DNA of 64,000 nt, taken from contig NZ_CP113918.1 of NCBI RefSeq assembly GCF_029395495.1, positions 1,550,001 to 1,614,000 on the forward strand, given 5' to 3'. A model generated the notes under the pieces. It saw only the letters and a program-made list of their open reading frames with translations. It made no database searches and was not told the origin of the DNA. The position numbers were made by a program, and so were the translations under genes. This document shows, one piece after another, positions 16,872-26,089 of this stretch; the stretch's first letter is position 1; each line of letters opens with the position of its first letter. Source of the stretch: Bifidobacterium sp. ESL0769. Lineage in GTDB: Bacteria; Actinomycetota; Actinomycetes; Actinomycetales; Bifidobacteriaceae.

Positions 16872-18896
16872 TCAGTCCAAACCAAGCTTCAGATGGCCGC
16901 CTGGAATCGCGTCAAGCAGATCCTTGGTGTATTGCTTCTGAGGATGCTCGAAGACCTCATCGGTGGTGGCGTGCTCGACGAGCTTGCCCTTCTGCATCAC
17001 CACGACCTCGTCAGCGATCTGACGAACAACGGCCAAATCGTGGGTGATAAAGAGGTAGCTCAATCCACGCTCAGCCTGCAAGTCATTGAGAAGCCTCAGC
17101 ACCTGATCCTGCACCAGCACGTCCAAAGCGGAAACGGCTTCATCGCAGACGATGACATCGGGATTCAACGCCATGGCGCGAGCGACGGCGATGCGCTGAC
17201 GCTGGCCGCCGGAAAGCTCGTTCGGGTAGCGCTGCATCACCGACTGTGGCATCTTCACGAGGTCAAGCAGTTCGCGCACGCGCTTCTCACGGCTCTTCTT
17301 GTCACCAATCTTGTGGATGCGCAGCGGCTCCTCGATGGAGCGGTAAATCGAATACATCGGATCAAGTGAGCCGTACGGGTTCTGGAAAACCGGCTGCACA
17401 TGCCTGCGGAAGTCCAGAAGCGATTTGCCTTCGAACTCGCTGATGTCCTTGCCTTCATAGGTCACCGTGCCACTAGTAGGCTTCAAAAGCTTCAGCACCA
17501 TGTTGGCCACAGTGGATTTGCCCGAACCGGATTCGCCGACAATCGCGAGCGTGGTGCCGCGCTTGACCGAGAACGACACGTCGTCGACGGCCTTGAACAT
17601 TTCCTTCTTGCGCGGAAGCTTGAATTCCTTGGTCAAGTGGCTCACCGTGATGATGTGCTCGCTTTTCTCAAGCGTTTCCTCACCCTTGACATGATGCTCC
17701 ATCAGGGAATCGGCGTTTTCGCCGTGCTCCTTGGCGGAGATGATGCGCTGTGAAGCCAGCGACGGCGCGGCAGCCACCAGACGCTTGGTGTAAGGATGTT
17801 GCGGATGCTGGAGCACCTCAAGCGACGGACCGGATTCGACGACCTGGCCCTTGTACATCACGACGATGTGCTGGGCGCGTTCGGCGGCCAGCCCCAAGTC
17901 GTGGGTGATGAAGAGCACTGCTGTGCCAAGTTCGTCGGTCAGGGTGTGCAGATGGTCGAGAATCCTCTTCTGCACGGTGACGTCGAGGGCGCTGGTGGGT
18001 TCATCGGCGATCAGCAGATCAGGCCGGCAGGCCAGGCCGATGGCGATGAGCGCGCGCTGCAGCATGCCGCCGGAGAATTCGTGCGGATACTGGCGGGCAC
18101 GGGTCGCTGCGTCGGGCAATCCGGCCTCTTGAAGAAGGCCTGCGATGCGGTCGGTCATAGTGCTGCCGAGCACGTACTGCTTGGCGATTCCCCAGGCCTT
18201 GTCGTCACTCACGCCTGCCTTGATCAGGTCATCGGCCACGCGCCAGCGGGTTTCCGAACCGGGAACCCATTCGGCGGTGAAATAGTCCATTTTCTTTTTG
18301 GATTTTTCACCGCTTACGCCGGCCTCAGCAAGTGCGGCTTGCGCGGCCTTAAGCAGGTCGGGAAGTTCCCTGGAGCCGATGAAGGTCTCGTCGTCCTCAC
18401 TTTTCACCGCGACTTCACCGCCGGCCAACGCCTTGGCCAGCTTCGAGCGTTTCTCATGCGAGATGTCCATGTGGTTGGCCTTCAAAGCCTCTTCCACTTG
18501 GGTGCCAATGCGCCAGACAGGGTTCAGGTTGCTCATCGGGTCCTGCGGGACCAAGCCCATCTTGTCGCCGAGAATCTGCTCATACTGCTTGCGCGTATAG
18601 TGCGAGATCTCCTCGCCTTCTAGCTTGATGGAGCCGCCTACCACGTGACCGGTGCCAGGAAGAAGACCCAGAACGGCCATGGCCGAAGTGGACTTGCCCG
18701 AACCGGATTCGCCTACGATTGCCACCCACTGGCCTGGGTAAACGTTGAAGGAAGCGTCGCGCACCGCATGCACCGCACGCTTGTCGCCGGTGGTGAAGTC
18801 GACCTTGAGGTCCTTGACCTCGAGAATCGGCCCCTGCTCCTTCTGCATTTCGAAGAGTTTGTCGTTCTTTTCGTTTTCGCTATTCATTTCGCTCAT
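16872..18896 (-). CDS. Peptide ABC transporter, fused double ATP-binding protein (OppD-OppF)
   Basis: A 674-residue protein carrying both nucleotide-binding domains of an oligopeptide importer. The first has Walker A GESGSGKST (63-70), Q-loop QDPM (118), signature FSGGM (274) and Walker B LLIADEPTSALD. The second has its own GESGSGKST, LSGGQRQR and VIVCDEAVSALD. The gap between Q-loop and signature in the first domain is about 100 residues longer than usual; residues 146-250 form a charged insertion. The second Walker B reads CDEAVSALD in place of the usual DEP. Start at 18896 with GGAGG 8 nt upstream. It is the last gene of the importer operon. Confidence 0.93.
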   Translation of the reverse strand: MSEMNSENEKNDKLFEMQKEQGPILEVKDLKVDFTTGDKRAVHAVRDASFNVYPGQWVAIVGESGSGKSTSAMAVLGLLPGTGHVVGGSIKLEGEEISHYTRKQYEQILGDKMGLVPQDPMSNLNPVWRIGTQVEEALKANHMDISHEKRSKLAKALAGGEVAVKSEDDETFIGSRELPDLLKAAQAALAEAGVSGEKSKKKMDYFTAEWVPGSETRWRVADDLIKAGVSDDKAWGIAKQYVLGSTMTDRIAGLLQEAGLPDAATRARQYPHEFSGGMLQRALIAIGLACRPDLLIADEPTSALDVTVQKRILDHLHTLTDELGTAVLFITHDLGLAAERAQHIVVMYKGQVVESGPSLEVLQHPQHPYTKRLVAAAPSLASQRIISAKEHGENADSLMEHHVKGEETLEKSEHIITVSHLTKEFKLPRKKEMFKAVDDVSFSVKRGTTLAIVGESGSGKSTVANMVLKLLKPTSGTVTYEGKDISEFEGKSLLDFRRHVQPVFQNPYGSLDPMYSIYRSIEEPLRIHKIGDKKSREKRVRELLDLVKMPQSVMQRYPNELSGGQRQRIAVARAMALNPDVIVCDEAVSALDVLVQDQVLRLLNDLQAERGLSYLFITHDLAVVRQIADEVVVMQKGKLVEHATTDEVFEHPQKQYTKDLLDAIPGGHLKLGLD

Positions 18897-18913
18897 CGTG
18901 TTTTCCTCCGCAC

Positions 18914-19891
18914 TCACGCCGTACGGCTCTTGGGGTCAAGCGCATCCTTGACGGCATCGCCCATCATGATGAAGGCGAGCACCGTAATGGCCAGCGCGGC
19001 CGACGGATAGAAGAGAACCGAGGGATCGGTGCGCAGGATGGTCTGCGCGTTGGAAATATCGCCGCCCCAACTCACGGTGGTGCTCGGCAAGCCGATACCA
19101 AGGAAGCTCAGCGTCGCTTCGGAAACGATGTAGGTGCCAAGCGAGGTGGTGGTCACCACGATGATCGAAGCCATCGAGTTGGGCAGGATATGCCGCATCA
19201 GATTGCGCCACGGCGTGGAGCCGAGCGCGGTGGAAGCCGTGTTGAACTCAAGGTTCTTGGTTTCCATCACTGCACCTCGCGATATTCGCGCGGTTTGCGT
19301 CCAGCCGAACAGCGTCAACACCAGCACAATCTTCCATACCGACCCGGAGGTGCGGAACATCTGCAGCACCACAATAGCGCCGAGCAGCAGAGGGATGGCC
19401 ATGAAGATGTCAGTGAAACGGCTCAGGACCGCGTCGATCCAACCACCGAAGAAGCCGGCGAGGGCGCCGATCAGCGAGCCAACGACCATGACCAAAAGCG
19501 TGGTCAGGATGCCAACACTCAGCGAGGTGCGGGTGCCGTAGACGGTGCGGGTGAAGACGTCGCAACCCTGAGTGTCATAGCCGAAGGGATGACCGGGGCT
19601 GCTTTTGTCGAGGGAATGTTCCAGCTGGCAGAAGTTGGGATTCTGGCGGGTGAAGACGCCCGGGAACAGCGCCACGAAGATGACGCAGAGAATCAATATC
19701 GCCGCCACGATGAACAGCGGGTTCTTGCGAAGCGTCCTCCACGCGTCGGCCCACATGCTGGTGGCAGGTGCGGATTCGTCAACCGAATCGACATCCTGCA
19801 GTTTCACTGCGTCCGCCGGGGCTACATAACGTTCCTGCCCAGGAAGCACACGGGAATTGGCCATAGTAGTTTCTGTATTCTTGTCGCTCAT
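18914..19891 (-). CDS. Peptide ABC transporter permease, OppC type
   Basis: A 325-residue permease. An N-terminal cytosolic tail of about 60 residues leads into the OppC_N helix (FIVAAILILCVIFVALF). A periplasmic loop with HPFGYDTQGCDVFTRTVYG follows, then five more helices. The ATPase-docking EAA loop is SEATLSFLGIGLP and its surroundings. Start at 19891 after GGGAGGAG. The downstream ATPase gene begins 17 nt after the stop, and the upstream permease ends 17 nt before this start, so the three genes are tightly linked. Confidence 0.93.
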   Translation of the reverse strand: MSDKNTETTMANSRVLPGQERYVAPADAVKLQDVDSVDESAPATSMWADAWRTLRKNPLFIVAAILILCVIFVALFPGVFTRQNPNFCQLEHSLDKSSPGHPFGYDTQGCDVFTRTVYGTRTSLSVGILTTLLVMVVGSLIGALAGFFGGWIDAVLSRFTDIFMAIPLLLGAIVVLQMFRTSGSVWKIVLVLTLFGWTQTARISRGAVMETKNLEFNTASTALGSTPWRNLMRHILPNSMASIIVVTTTSLGTYIVSEATLSFLGIGLPSTTVSWGGDISNAQTILRTDPSVLFYPSAALAITVLAFIMMGDAVKDALDPKSRTA

Positions 19892-19908
19892 TTGGTCTCC
19901 TCCCTTAC

Positions 19909-20835
19909 TCACGCGTACCTGATACGCGGGTCAAGCGCCGCGTAAAGCATATCGACAATCAAGTTGCATACCACGAATATCAAGGTCAGCAGCGTGACGA
20001 TGGAAACCACCATGTTGCTTTCGCCTTTGAGGATGCTCTGATAGGTCAGGAACCCGATGCCGTGCACGTTGAAGATCGTCTCGGAAATCATCGCGCCGCT
20101 CATCAACGCGCCGAGGTCCTGGCCGAGATAGGTAACCACGGGGATCAGCGAATTACGCAGCACGTGGCGCACGATGACGGACCGGTTGCTCATGCCCTTG
20201 GCGCGTGCGGTACGCACGTAATCCTCGGCGATGTTCGAGGATACTTCGGAACGCGTGAGCCTGATGATATAGGCCATCGAAACGGAACCGAGCACCACAG
20301 CCGGCATCAGCAAATCAAGGAAACCGGGGTCATTGCCAGCGGTGACCGGCAGCAAACGCCATTTGACACCGAGGAAATACTGTGCCAGGAAGCCGGTGAC
20401 GAAGGTCGGCACGGAAATCAGGAGCAGGGAGACGATAAGGATGACGGAATCGTACCACTTCCCCTTTTTCAGACCGGAAATGATACCGAAGACCACACCG
20501 AAAACGGCTTCGAAAACGAACGCCATCAACGCCAGCTTGATCGTGACCGGGAAGGCCCGGCCGATCTCGCTGATAACCGGCTGACCGGCGAACGTGTTGC
20601 CGAAATTGAGTGTCAGCGCGTTCTTCAGGAACAGCAGGTACTGGATGATGAATGGCTTGTCAAGGTTATATTCCGCGCGAATCTGGGCTGCGACCGCAGC
20701 ATTGACTGGTTTGTCGCCGAACATCGCCTTCACCGGGTCGCCGGGAAGCGCGAAAACAAGGGCGTAGACCAACAATGTTGTGCCGAGAACCACGGGGATC
20801 ATCTGCAGGATACGGCGCAGAAGATACTTGCCCAT
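19909..20835 (-). CDS. Peptide ABC transporter permease, OppB type
   Basis: A 308-residue permease with the OppB/DppB pattern: a short N-terminus (MGKYLLRRILQMIPVVLG), a first helix, a large extracytoplasmic loop (VKAMFGDKPVNAAVAAQI), then five helices. The cytosolic coupling region is ARAKGMSNRSVIVRHVLRNS. Start at ATG 20835, with AAGGAG 7-8 nt upstream. It is the first gene of the operon oppB-oppC-oppDF, driven by the promoter at 20919-20947. Confidence 0.93.
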   Translation of the reverse strand: MGKYLLRRILQMIPVVLGTTLLVYALVFALPGDPVKAMFGDKPVNAAVAAQIRAEYNLDKPFIIQYLLFLKNALTLNFGNTFAGQPVISEIGRAFPVTIKLALMAFVFEAVFGVVFGIISGLKKGKWYDSVILIVSLLLISVPTFVTGFLAQYFLGVKWRLLPVTAGNDPGFLDLLMPAVVLGSVSMAYIIRLTRSEVSSNIAEDYVRTARAKGMSNRSVIVRHVLRNSLIPVVTYLGQDLGALMSGAMISETIFNVHGIGFLTYQSILKGESNMVVSIVTLLTLIFVVCNLIVDMLYAALDPRIRYA

Positions 20836-20918
20836 CGGTTAACTCCTTATTTTCCTAAGCCGAGGATTTGCCAAATAGCTTAAAAGCACTGATAACCCTT
20901 TCGGCTTTTAGACATATG

Positions 20919-20947
20919 TCTGTAAGTGTAGCGCAGGCACAAGTCAA
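20919..20947 (-). promoter_or_regulatory. Promoter of oppB-oppC-oppDF, with palindrome at start point
   Basis: Read leftwards: TTGACT, a 17-nt spacer, then TACAGA, both close to consensus. A perfect 12-bp palindrome AGACATATGTCT (20910-20921) overlaps the -10 and the expected start point, a natural place for an operator. Confidence 0.65.
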
Positions 20948-20956
20948 GGATGTTTA

Positions 20957-20995
20957 AAAAATGTGAAGGTGATGTCGTTGCGAGATCACCTTCAC
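20957..20995 (-). terminator. Terminator of first peptide-binding protein gene
   Basis: Stem GTGAAGGTGAT and ATCACCTTCAC with an 11-nt loop; the leftward strand continues ATTTTTTAA. Strong rho-independent form, about 40 nt after the stop at 21036. Confidence 0.88.
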
Positions 20996-21035
20996 AAGAA
21001 TTTTCCCCTTATTTCAAGGCGAAACAGACTGATGA

Positions 21036-22673
21036 TTATTTATGCAATTGGCTGTATACCGGCATATTTTCCCAATCGGCCACCAGACCCTTCAGACTCT
21101 TTGAAGCCACGCCGTGAGCATTATCATAATACATGGGAATCGCCGGAAGGTCATTCAGAAGGATTTCCTGCGACTGGCTGTAGATGGCGTTGGCCGCGTC
21201 GGTGGAAGGCGCCGCGTAGGCTTGGTCCATCAGCGCATCGAATTTCTGGTTGCTGTAGTCCCCGTCGTTGGAACCGTTGCCGTGGGCCGCGGCGGAATCA
21301 TATTCCTGGAACAGGTAGTTCTCGGCCGAAGGATAATCAGGCTGCCAGCCGGAACGGAAGCCGCCTTTGATGCTGCGCTTGTCGACGGCGTTGCGGAATT
21401 CCTGGAAGGTCGGCATAGGGTCGGCGGAGGCGTCGATACCCAGGGTGTTCTTGATGGAATTGATCATGGCGTCGTAAATGGCCTTGTAGCCACCGTCGGT
21501 GTTGTAGGAGATCGTGAATTTGTCGTTGTCCTTGGAGATGGCATCGGCCTTGGCCCAAAGCTCCTTGGCCTGGGCTGCGTTGTAGACGAGGTTGTCTTTG
21601 CCCTTAAGATCCTTGGAGAATCCTGGGGTCTTGGGCGAGGTGAAATCGACCGGCTGGGTGCCCGTGCCGTTGAGTACCTTCTTGATGATCCCCTTTCGAT
21701 CGATGGCCTTGGAAATGGCCTGACGTCGCAGTGTACCTTCCTCGGTGCCCGAAACGAAATGCGGCAGGTTCGAAGGAATGGTGAACATCTGAATCACCGA
21801 ACCGGGCTGGTTGTAGGCCTGCAGGTTCGCATCGGTCTGGAAGTTCTTGGCATCGGCCGTGGGCACGGTGTCGAGTACATCGAGGTTGCCTCCCTGCACA
21901 TCGGCGTAAGCGGAGTCCACCTTGGTGTAAATCTTGAATGTGACGCCGTCGTTCTTCGGCTTCACGTTGCCCTTGTAGAGATTGTTGCGCACCAGTCGGA
22001 TTTCGGTGTTATGGTTCCAGCTTTCCAGCTTGTACGGGCCGTTGCCCACAGGGGCGTTGCCGAACGCCTTGGGATCCTTATAAAAGCTCTCCGGCAGCGG
22101 CGCGAAGGCGAGGTAGCCGACCTTGATGGGGAACGTCGCGTCCGGCTTCGACATCGTGACGGTGAAGGTCGTATCGTCGACGTCCTTGAGACCGGCGAGC
22201 TGCTCGTCGCCCTTGAGTCTGCCGGCCTTCTGCAGGTCGTCATAGCCCTGGATGGTGGAGAAGAAGGACGAGCACTTTTGCGCGTTCTTCACATTGGCCA
22301 CGTAGCTCCACGCCTTCGTGAAGGACTTCGAGGTCACCGGCGTGCCGTCGCTGAACTTCCAACCCGGCTTGAGCTTGACGGTATATTGCGTCGAGTTCGC
22401 GTTGCCTTCGATTGATTGGGCCACCTCGTTGGAGGCCTTGCCCTTGGCATCGAAGGAGACCAACCCCGCAAAAATCAGAGAATCCGGGCGGTTGCCGCCG
22501 GATTCGTTGGTGTTACCTGGTATCAGCGGGTTCTGCGGCTCCGTGTCGAATGCCGTGATGACGCTTTTCGAGTCCTTTTGCCCGGAATCGCTTCCGCCGT
22601 TCGAGCCACAACCGGCGAGCAGCATACCCATGGAACACAGCACGGCGGAAACCGCCAACAGTCTTCTCTTCAT
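21036..22673 (-). CDS. Peptide ABC transporter substrate-binding lipoprotein (OppA type), paralog 1
   Basis: A 545-residue SBP_bac_5 family receptor, anchored outside the membrane to capture oligopeptides. It has a basic start (MKRRLLAV), a hydrophobic core and the lipobox LLAGC, giving a lipidated Cys near residue 22. The family motif KLKPGWKFSDGTPVTSKSF and the repeated TEPQNPLIPGNT segment are present. Start at 22673 with AAGGA 7 nt upstream. It closely parallels the next upstream gene through most of its length, indicating tandem duplication. It has its own terminator and is separated from the permease operon by 200 bp. Confidence 0.93.
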   Translation of the reverse strand: MKRRLLAVSAVLCSMGMLLAGCGSNGGSDSGQKDSKSVITAFDTEPQNPLIPGNTNESGGNRPDSLIFAGLVSFDAKGKASNEVAQSIEGNANSTQYTVKLKPGWKFSDGTPVTSKSFTKAWSYVANVKNAQKCSSFFSTIQGYDDLQKAGRLKGDEQLAGLKDVDDTTFTVTMSKPDATFPIKVGYLAFAPLPESFYKDPKAFGNAPVGNGPYKLESWNHNTEIRLVRNNLYKGNVKPKNDGVTFKIYTKVDSAYADVQGGNLDVLDTVPTADAKNFQTDANLQAYNQPGSVIQMFTIPSNLPHFVSGTEEGTLRRQAISKAIDRKGIIKKVLNGTGTQPVDFTSPKTPGFSKDLKGKDNLVYNAAQAKELWAKADAISKDNDKFTISYNTDGGYKAIYDAMINSIKNTLGIDASADPMPTFQEFRNAVDKRSIKGGFRSGWQPDYPSAENYLFQEYDSAAAHGNGSNDGDYSNQKFDALMDQAYAAPSTDAANAIYSQSQEILLNDLPAIPMYYDNAHGVASKSLKGLVADWENMPVYSQLHK

Positions 22674-22997
22674 CCCTCTGTCCTTCTGCAATCTGCTATC
22701 GTTACGTCCGGATATCAACAATCCAGACGGAAATTGTTACGTCTGCGATAAGTTCAGCCGTAAACTGTCATTGAAGCGCATTCATGTTACGAAAGTACAA
22801 AAACGAACACTATACGGACACCAAAAGCCGACAACGAAAAGCGTAACGCCAAGATTCCGCCCCGGCCGGTATGAAATGCGGAAACGTGAATAACCATATG
22901 AAAAAGGGAGCGCATGTACGAACACGCGCTCCCTGCAATCATCGAACTTTCCACCCGGGCTCAACAACACTGGCCGGGAGGAACGTTCAGCGATGCA
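22674..22997. other. Intergenic region between the two peptide-binding protein genes
   Basis: These 324 bp contain the terminator of the upstream paralog (22901-22933) and must contain a promoter for the downstream paralog. No convincing -35/-10 pair is visible; TATAGT (leftward strand) is the best -10 candidate. No gene is supported. Confidence 0.6.
22901..22933 (-). terminator. Terminator of second peptide-binding protein gene
   Basis: AGGGAGCGC and GCGCTCCCT form a 9-bp perfect stem with an 11-nt loop; read leftwards it is followed by TTTTT. It lies 65 nt after the stop at 22998. Confidence 0.88.
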
Positions 22998-24653
22998 TCA
23001 CTTGTGCATCTGGATGAAGGTCGGGTAGGACTGCCAATCGATGGCGAAGCCCTTGACGCCCTTGGCGGCCACACCGTCATTCGCCATGTAATAGAGCGGG
23101 ATGGCGGGCAGGTCGTTCAGAAGCACTTCCTGAGCCTGCTGATAGTACTTGTTCGCCTCGTCGACGGACTTGGCAGCATAGGCCTTGTCGGTCAGCTCGT
23201 CGAACTTCGGGTTGCTGTAATCGCCGTCGTTGGAGCCATTGCCATGGCCTGCGGAAGTCGAGAAGTTCTGGACCAGATAGTTCTCGGCCGACGGATAATC
23301 AGGCATCCAGCCGGAACGGAAGCCGCCCTTGACCTTGCGGTTCGAGATGGCGTCGCGGAATTCCTGGAAAGTAGGCAGAGGATCCGTTGCGGTGACTCCG
23401 GAACCAAGGGTGTTGTTGATGGAGTTGACCATCGCATCGAAGACGGGCTTGGAAGTGCCGTCGGAGTTGTAGGCGAGCTTCAGCGTATCGGTGTCCTTGG
23501 AAATGGCATTGGCCTTGGTCCACAGTTCCTTGGCCTTCTTCGGGTTGTACTTGAGGTTCTCGTTGCCTTTGAGCGTTGCGGAATAGCCCGGGATCACCGG
23601 GGCGGTGAACTCATGGGCGGGCTCGCCGGTGCCGTTGAGCACCTTCTTGACGATGGTGTTGCGATCGATGGACATGGAGATGGCCTGACGACGCAGCGTG
23701 CCTTCTTCAGTGCCTGCCTGGAAATGAGGCAGGTCGGAAGGAATGGTGAACTGCTGGATTGAGGAACCCGGCTTGTTGTAGGCCTGCACGCTGGAATCCG
23801 TCTGGAAGCTCTTGGTGTCCTCTGGAGGGATGGCGTTCATGCCGTCAAGGTTTCCGGCCTGAATATCGGCATAGGCAGCACTGGACTTGGTGTAGATCTT
23901 GAAATCAACGCCATCGTTCTGCGGCTTGTCTTCACCCTTGTAATAGGGGTTCTTGACGATCTTGATGTCGGTGTTGTGATTCCAGGAATCGAACTTGTAT
24001 GGACCGTTGCCGACGGGCTTGTTGCCGAAGGCCTTCGGATCCTTGAAGAAGGAATCAGGAAGCGGCGCGAAACCGGAATAACCGACCTTGACCGGGAAGG
24101 TGGCGTCCGGGGAATCCAGATCTACGGTGAAGGTGGTGTCATTGACGACCTTCAGACCGGAAAGCTGTTCGTCACCCTTGAGCGAATCGGCCTTCTGAAG
24201 ATCCTTGTAACCCTTGATGGTGGAGAAGAAGGAAGAGCACTTCTGAGCATTCTTCACGTTGGCGACATAGCTCCAGGCCTTGGTGAAGTTTTCGGCCTTG
24301 ACCGGGGTGCCATCGCTGAACTTCAGACCCGGCTTCAGCGTGATCGTATATTGTGTGCCGTCAGCATTCGGCTTGATGGACTGCGCTTCGTCGTTGACGG
24401 GGTTGCCTTTGGCATCGAAACGAACCAGCTGCGAGAAGAGGCCACGCAAGACCATGCCGCCGCCGGTTTCGTTGGTATTGCCCGGAACGAGAGGGTTCTG
24501 AGGTTCTGTGTTGAAGATGGAAATGATATCTTTGTCACCCTTGGACGCTGAGCTCGAGGAAGAGCTCGAGCCGGAGCCGGAGCCACCGCAAGCGCTCAGG
24601 AGCATGGCCGCCGAGCAGACTACAGCTGCGAGGGCCAGACCTTTCTTCTTCAT
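22998..24653 (-). CDS. Peptide ABC transporter substrate-binding lipoprotein (OppA type), paralog 2
   Basis: A 551-residue SBP_bac_5 receptor. The signal is MKKKGLALAAVVCSAAMLLSAC, with the lipidated Cys near residue 22, followed by a Gly/Ser linker of about 17 residues. Core motifs match paralog 1 almost segment for segment: TEPQNPLVPGNTNE, LKPGLKFSDGTPVK, AWSYVANVKNAQKCSSFF, FRSGWMPDYPSAENYLVQ. Start at 24653 with GGAG 8 nt upstream. Two receptors beside one set of permeases suggest that different peptide pools feed one channel. Its own promoter (24749-24776) and terminator make it a single-gene unit. Confidence 0.94.
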   Translation of the reverse strand: MKKKGLALAAVVCSAAMLLSACGGSGSGSSSSSSSASKGDKDIISIFNTEPQNPLVPGNTNETGGGMVLRGLFSQLVRFDAKGNPVNDEAQSIKPNADGTQYTITLKPGLKFSDGTPVKAENFTKAWSYVANVKNAQKCSSFFSTIKGYKDLQKADSLKGDEQLSGLKVVNDTTFTVDLDSPDATFPVKVGYSGFAPLPDSFFKDPKAFGNKPVGNGPYKFDSWNHNTDIKIVKNPYYKGEDKPQNDGVDFKIYTKSSAAYADIQAGNLDGMNAIPPEDTKSFQTDSSVQAYNKPGSSIQQFTIPSDLPHFQAGTEEGTLRRQAISMSIDRNTIVKKVLNGTGEPAHEFTAPVIPGYSATLKGNENLKYNPKKAKELWTKANAISKDTDTLKLAYNSDGTSKPVFDAMVNSINNTLGSGVTATDPLPTFQEFRDAISNRKVKGGFRSGWMPDYPSAENYLVQNFSTSAGHGNGSNDGDYSNPKFDELTDKAYAAKSVDEANKYYQQAQEVLLNDLPAIPLYYMANDGVAAKGVKGFAIDWQSYPTFIQMHK

Positions 24654-24748
24654 AAGATTTCTCCTATCTTTTGTCTTATTGCGCGGAAAACCACGTATCA
24701 AACAAAAAAGGTCGACAAATATGCCAACCCCATTGCTTTCCCCTTTAA

Positions 24749-24776
24749 TTTATACGCTGGCTCATGGATTATGCAA
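24749..24776 (-). promoter_or_regulatory. Promoter of second peptide-binding protein gene
   Basis: Read leftwards: TTGCAT, a 16-nt spacer, TATAAA. It lies about 95 nt upstream of the start codon in an AT-rich stretch. Confidence 0.65.
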
Positions 24777-24850
24777 GTTAACATTCATGTAATAAACAAC
24801 TGAAATTCAGCACTCACAACATAATTCGGTGTAAAACGGATTTTCCTATT

Positions 24851-25864
24851 TTATGCTCGCGGAAAAGCCTGTTTATAGCGTGATTTTAATTGCTCGATTG
24901 AGACATGCGTATAGCGTTGCGTGGTCTTAAGCGAGGAGTGTCCAAGCATCTCCTGCACCTCACGCAGGTCGGCGCCACCGTCGAGCAGATGGGTCGCCGC
25001 GCTGTGTCGCAGGGCGTGCGGTCCGATGTCGGGAACGCCGGCCTCTTCGGCCTTTTCATGGACCACCTCGCGCACGATGCGCTGGTCGATGCGCGCCCCG
25101 CGAGCGCCGAGAAAGAGGGCATTTTCGGAATCTTGCGACTTGGCCGTTCTTGTTTTTCCTTGGCCTGCCCCTACGGTTTCAGAGGATTTTCTTGTTCCTT
25201 GAGTATTCCTTTTGGATTTTGCAGATTGCTTTCGAGACTTGACAAGTACCGGTCGACCTGCACTTCCTAGCCAAGCCTCCAGCGTGCGTGATGCCGGTGC
25301 CCCGAACGGAACAACGCGCTGCTTGTCTCCCTTGCCAGTGACGCGAACGGTTCTCGTATCGAAGGAGACATCGCCCAAATCCAACCCGGTCAGCTCAGCC
25401 ACGCGAATGCCGGTGGCATAGAGTAGCTCAACCATCGCAGCGTTGCGTAAGGCGAGCGCTTCGTCCTTGGGTTTCTTACCTGTATCAGCATCCACAGTGT
25501 CCATCAGCCGCTCGGCCTGCGATTCGTTCAAGACAGTCGGCAATGTCTGCGGAATCTTCGGCGTCATCAACGTTGCCGCAGGATTGGTGGCGATGATGTC
25601 GTGCTCGTCGGCCCAAGCGAAGAAGTTACGCACCGCCACGGTCTTGCGTGCCATGGAACTGCGGGCATGGTCCCCGGATTCGTTCGCCATCCAGCCACGC
25701 AAATCCTCAAGTCCGACATCGTTCAAACCGGCTACGCCGGAATCGGCAAGAAAGCCCAAGCATTCCAATAAATCGATACGGTAGGCTTTCACGGTATTGT
25801 CGGAAAGCCCCCGGTTAGCCTTGAGGAAGGCGAGAAATTGATCTATATAATGCCGATATCCCAT
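24851..25864 (-). CDS. xerC: Tyrosine recombinase XerC
   Basis: A 337-residue site-specific recombinase that with XerD resolves chromosome dimers at dif. The N-terminal SAM-like DNA-binding domain begins YIDQFLAFLKANRGLS. Catalytic residues are Arg in ATGIRVAELTG, Lys in VTGKGDKQRVVPFG, HxxR in PHALRHSAATH, His in LGHSS, and the nucleophile Tyr in TTQRYTHVS. Between the beta-hairpin Lys and the HxxR motif lies a Lys/Ser/Thr-rich insertion of about 45 residues, absent from ordinary XerC. Start at 25864 after GGGGAG. The ending RYKQAFPRA is XerC-like. A second recombinase (XerD) is 11 kb away. Confidence 0.9.
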   Translation of the reverse strand: MGYRHYIDQFLAFLKANRGLSDNTVKAYRIDLLECLGFLADSGVAGLNDVGLEDLRGWMANESGDHARSSMARKTVAVRNFFAWADEHDIIATNPAATLMTPKIPQTLPTVLNESQAERLMDTVDADTGKKPKDEALALRNAAMVELLYATGIRVAELTGLDLGDVSFDTRTVRVTGKGDKQRVVPFGAPASRTLEAWLGSAGRPVLVKSRKQSAKSKRNTQGTRKSSETVGAGQGKTRTAKSQDSENALFLGARGARIDQRIVREVVHEKAEEAGVPDIGPHALRHSAATHLLDGGADLREVQEMLGHSSLKTTQRYTHVSIEQLKSRYKQAFPRA

Positions 25865-26089
25865 CGCTCCCCTTTCGTTGCCAAAACCGAAATCTCACAA
25901 ACCGATTCTATATTGATCGGTATTTGAGTATTACCTTATTATTCCATTCTTTTATTATTGTATTTCCGGCCGTTCACAGCGCTGTCGACATGCCCGCAAC
26001 CGGCCGCAAACCTGTTGCCGATTATGCAAACGACCTATGATAAAAGCATGTTCATGATTGCAAATGCCGTCAACGCGAAATGAGGAGCC

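Noticed and set aside
24851..25864. xerC as a phage or element integrase
   Set aside because: The motifs and ending fit XerC, and no att-like direct repeats, tRNA or phage genes are nearby.
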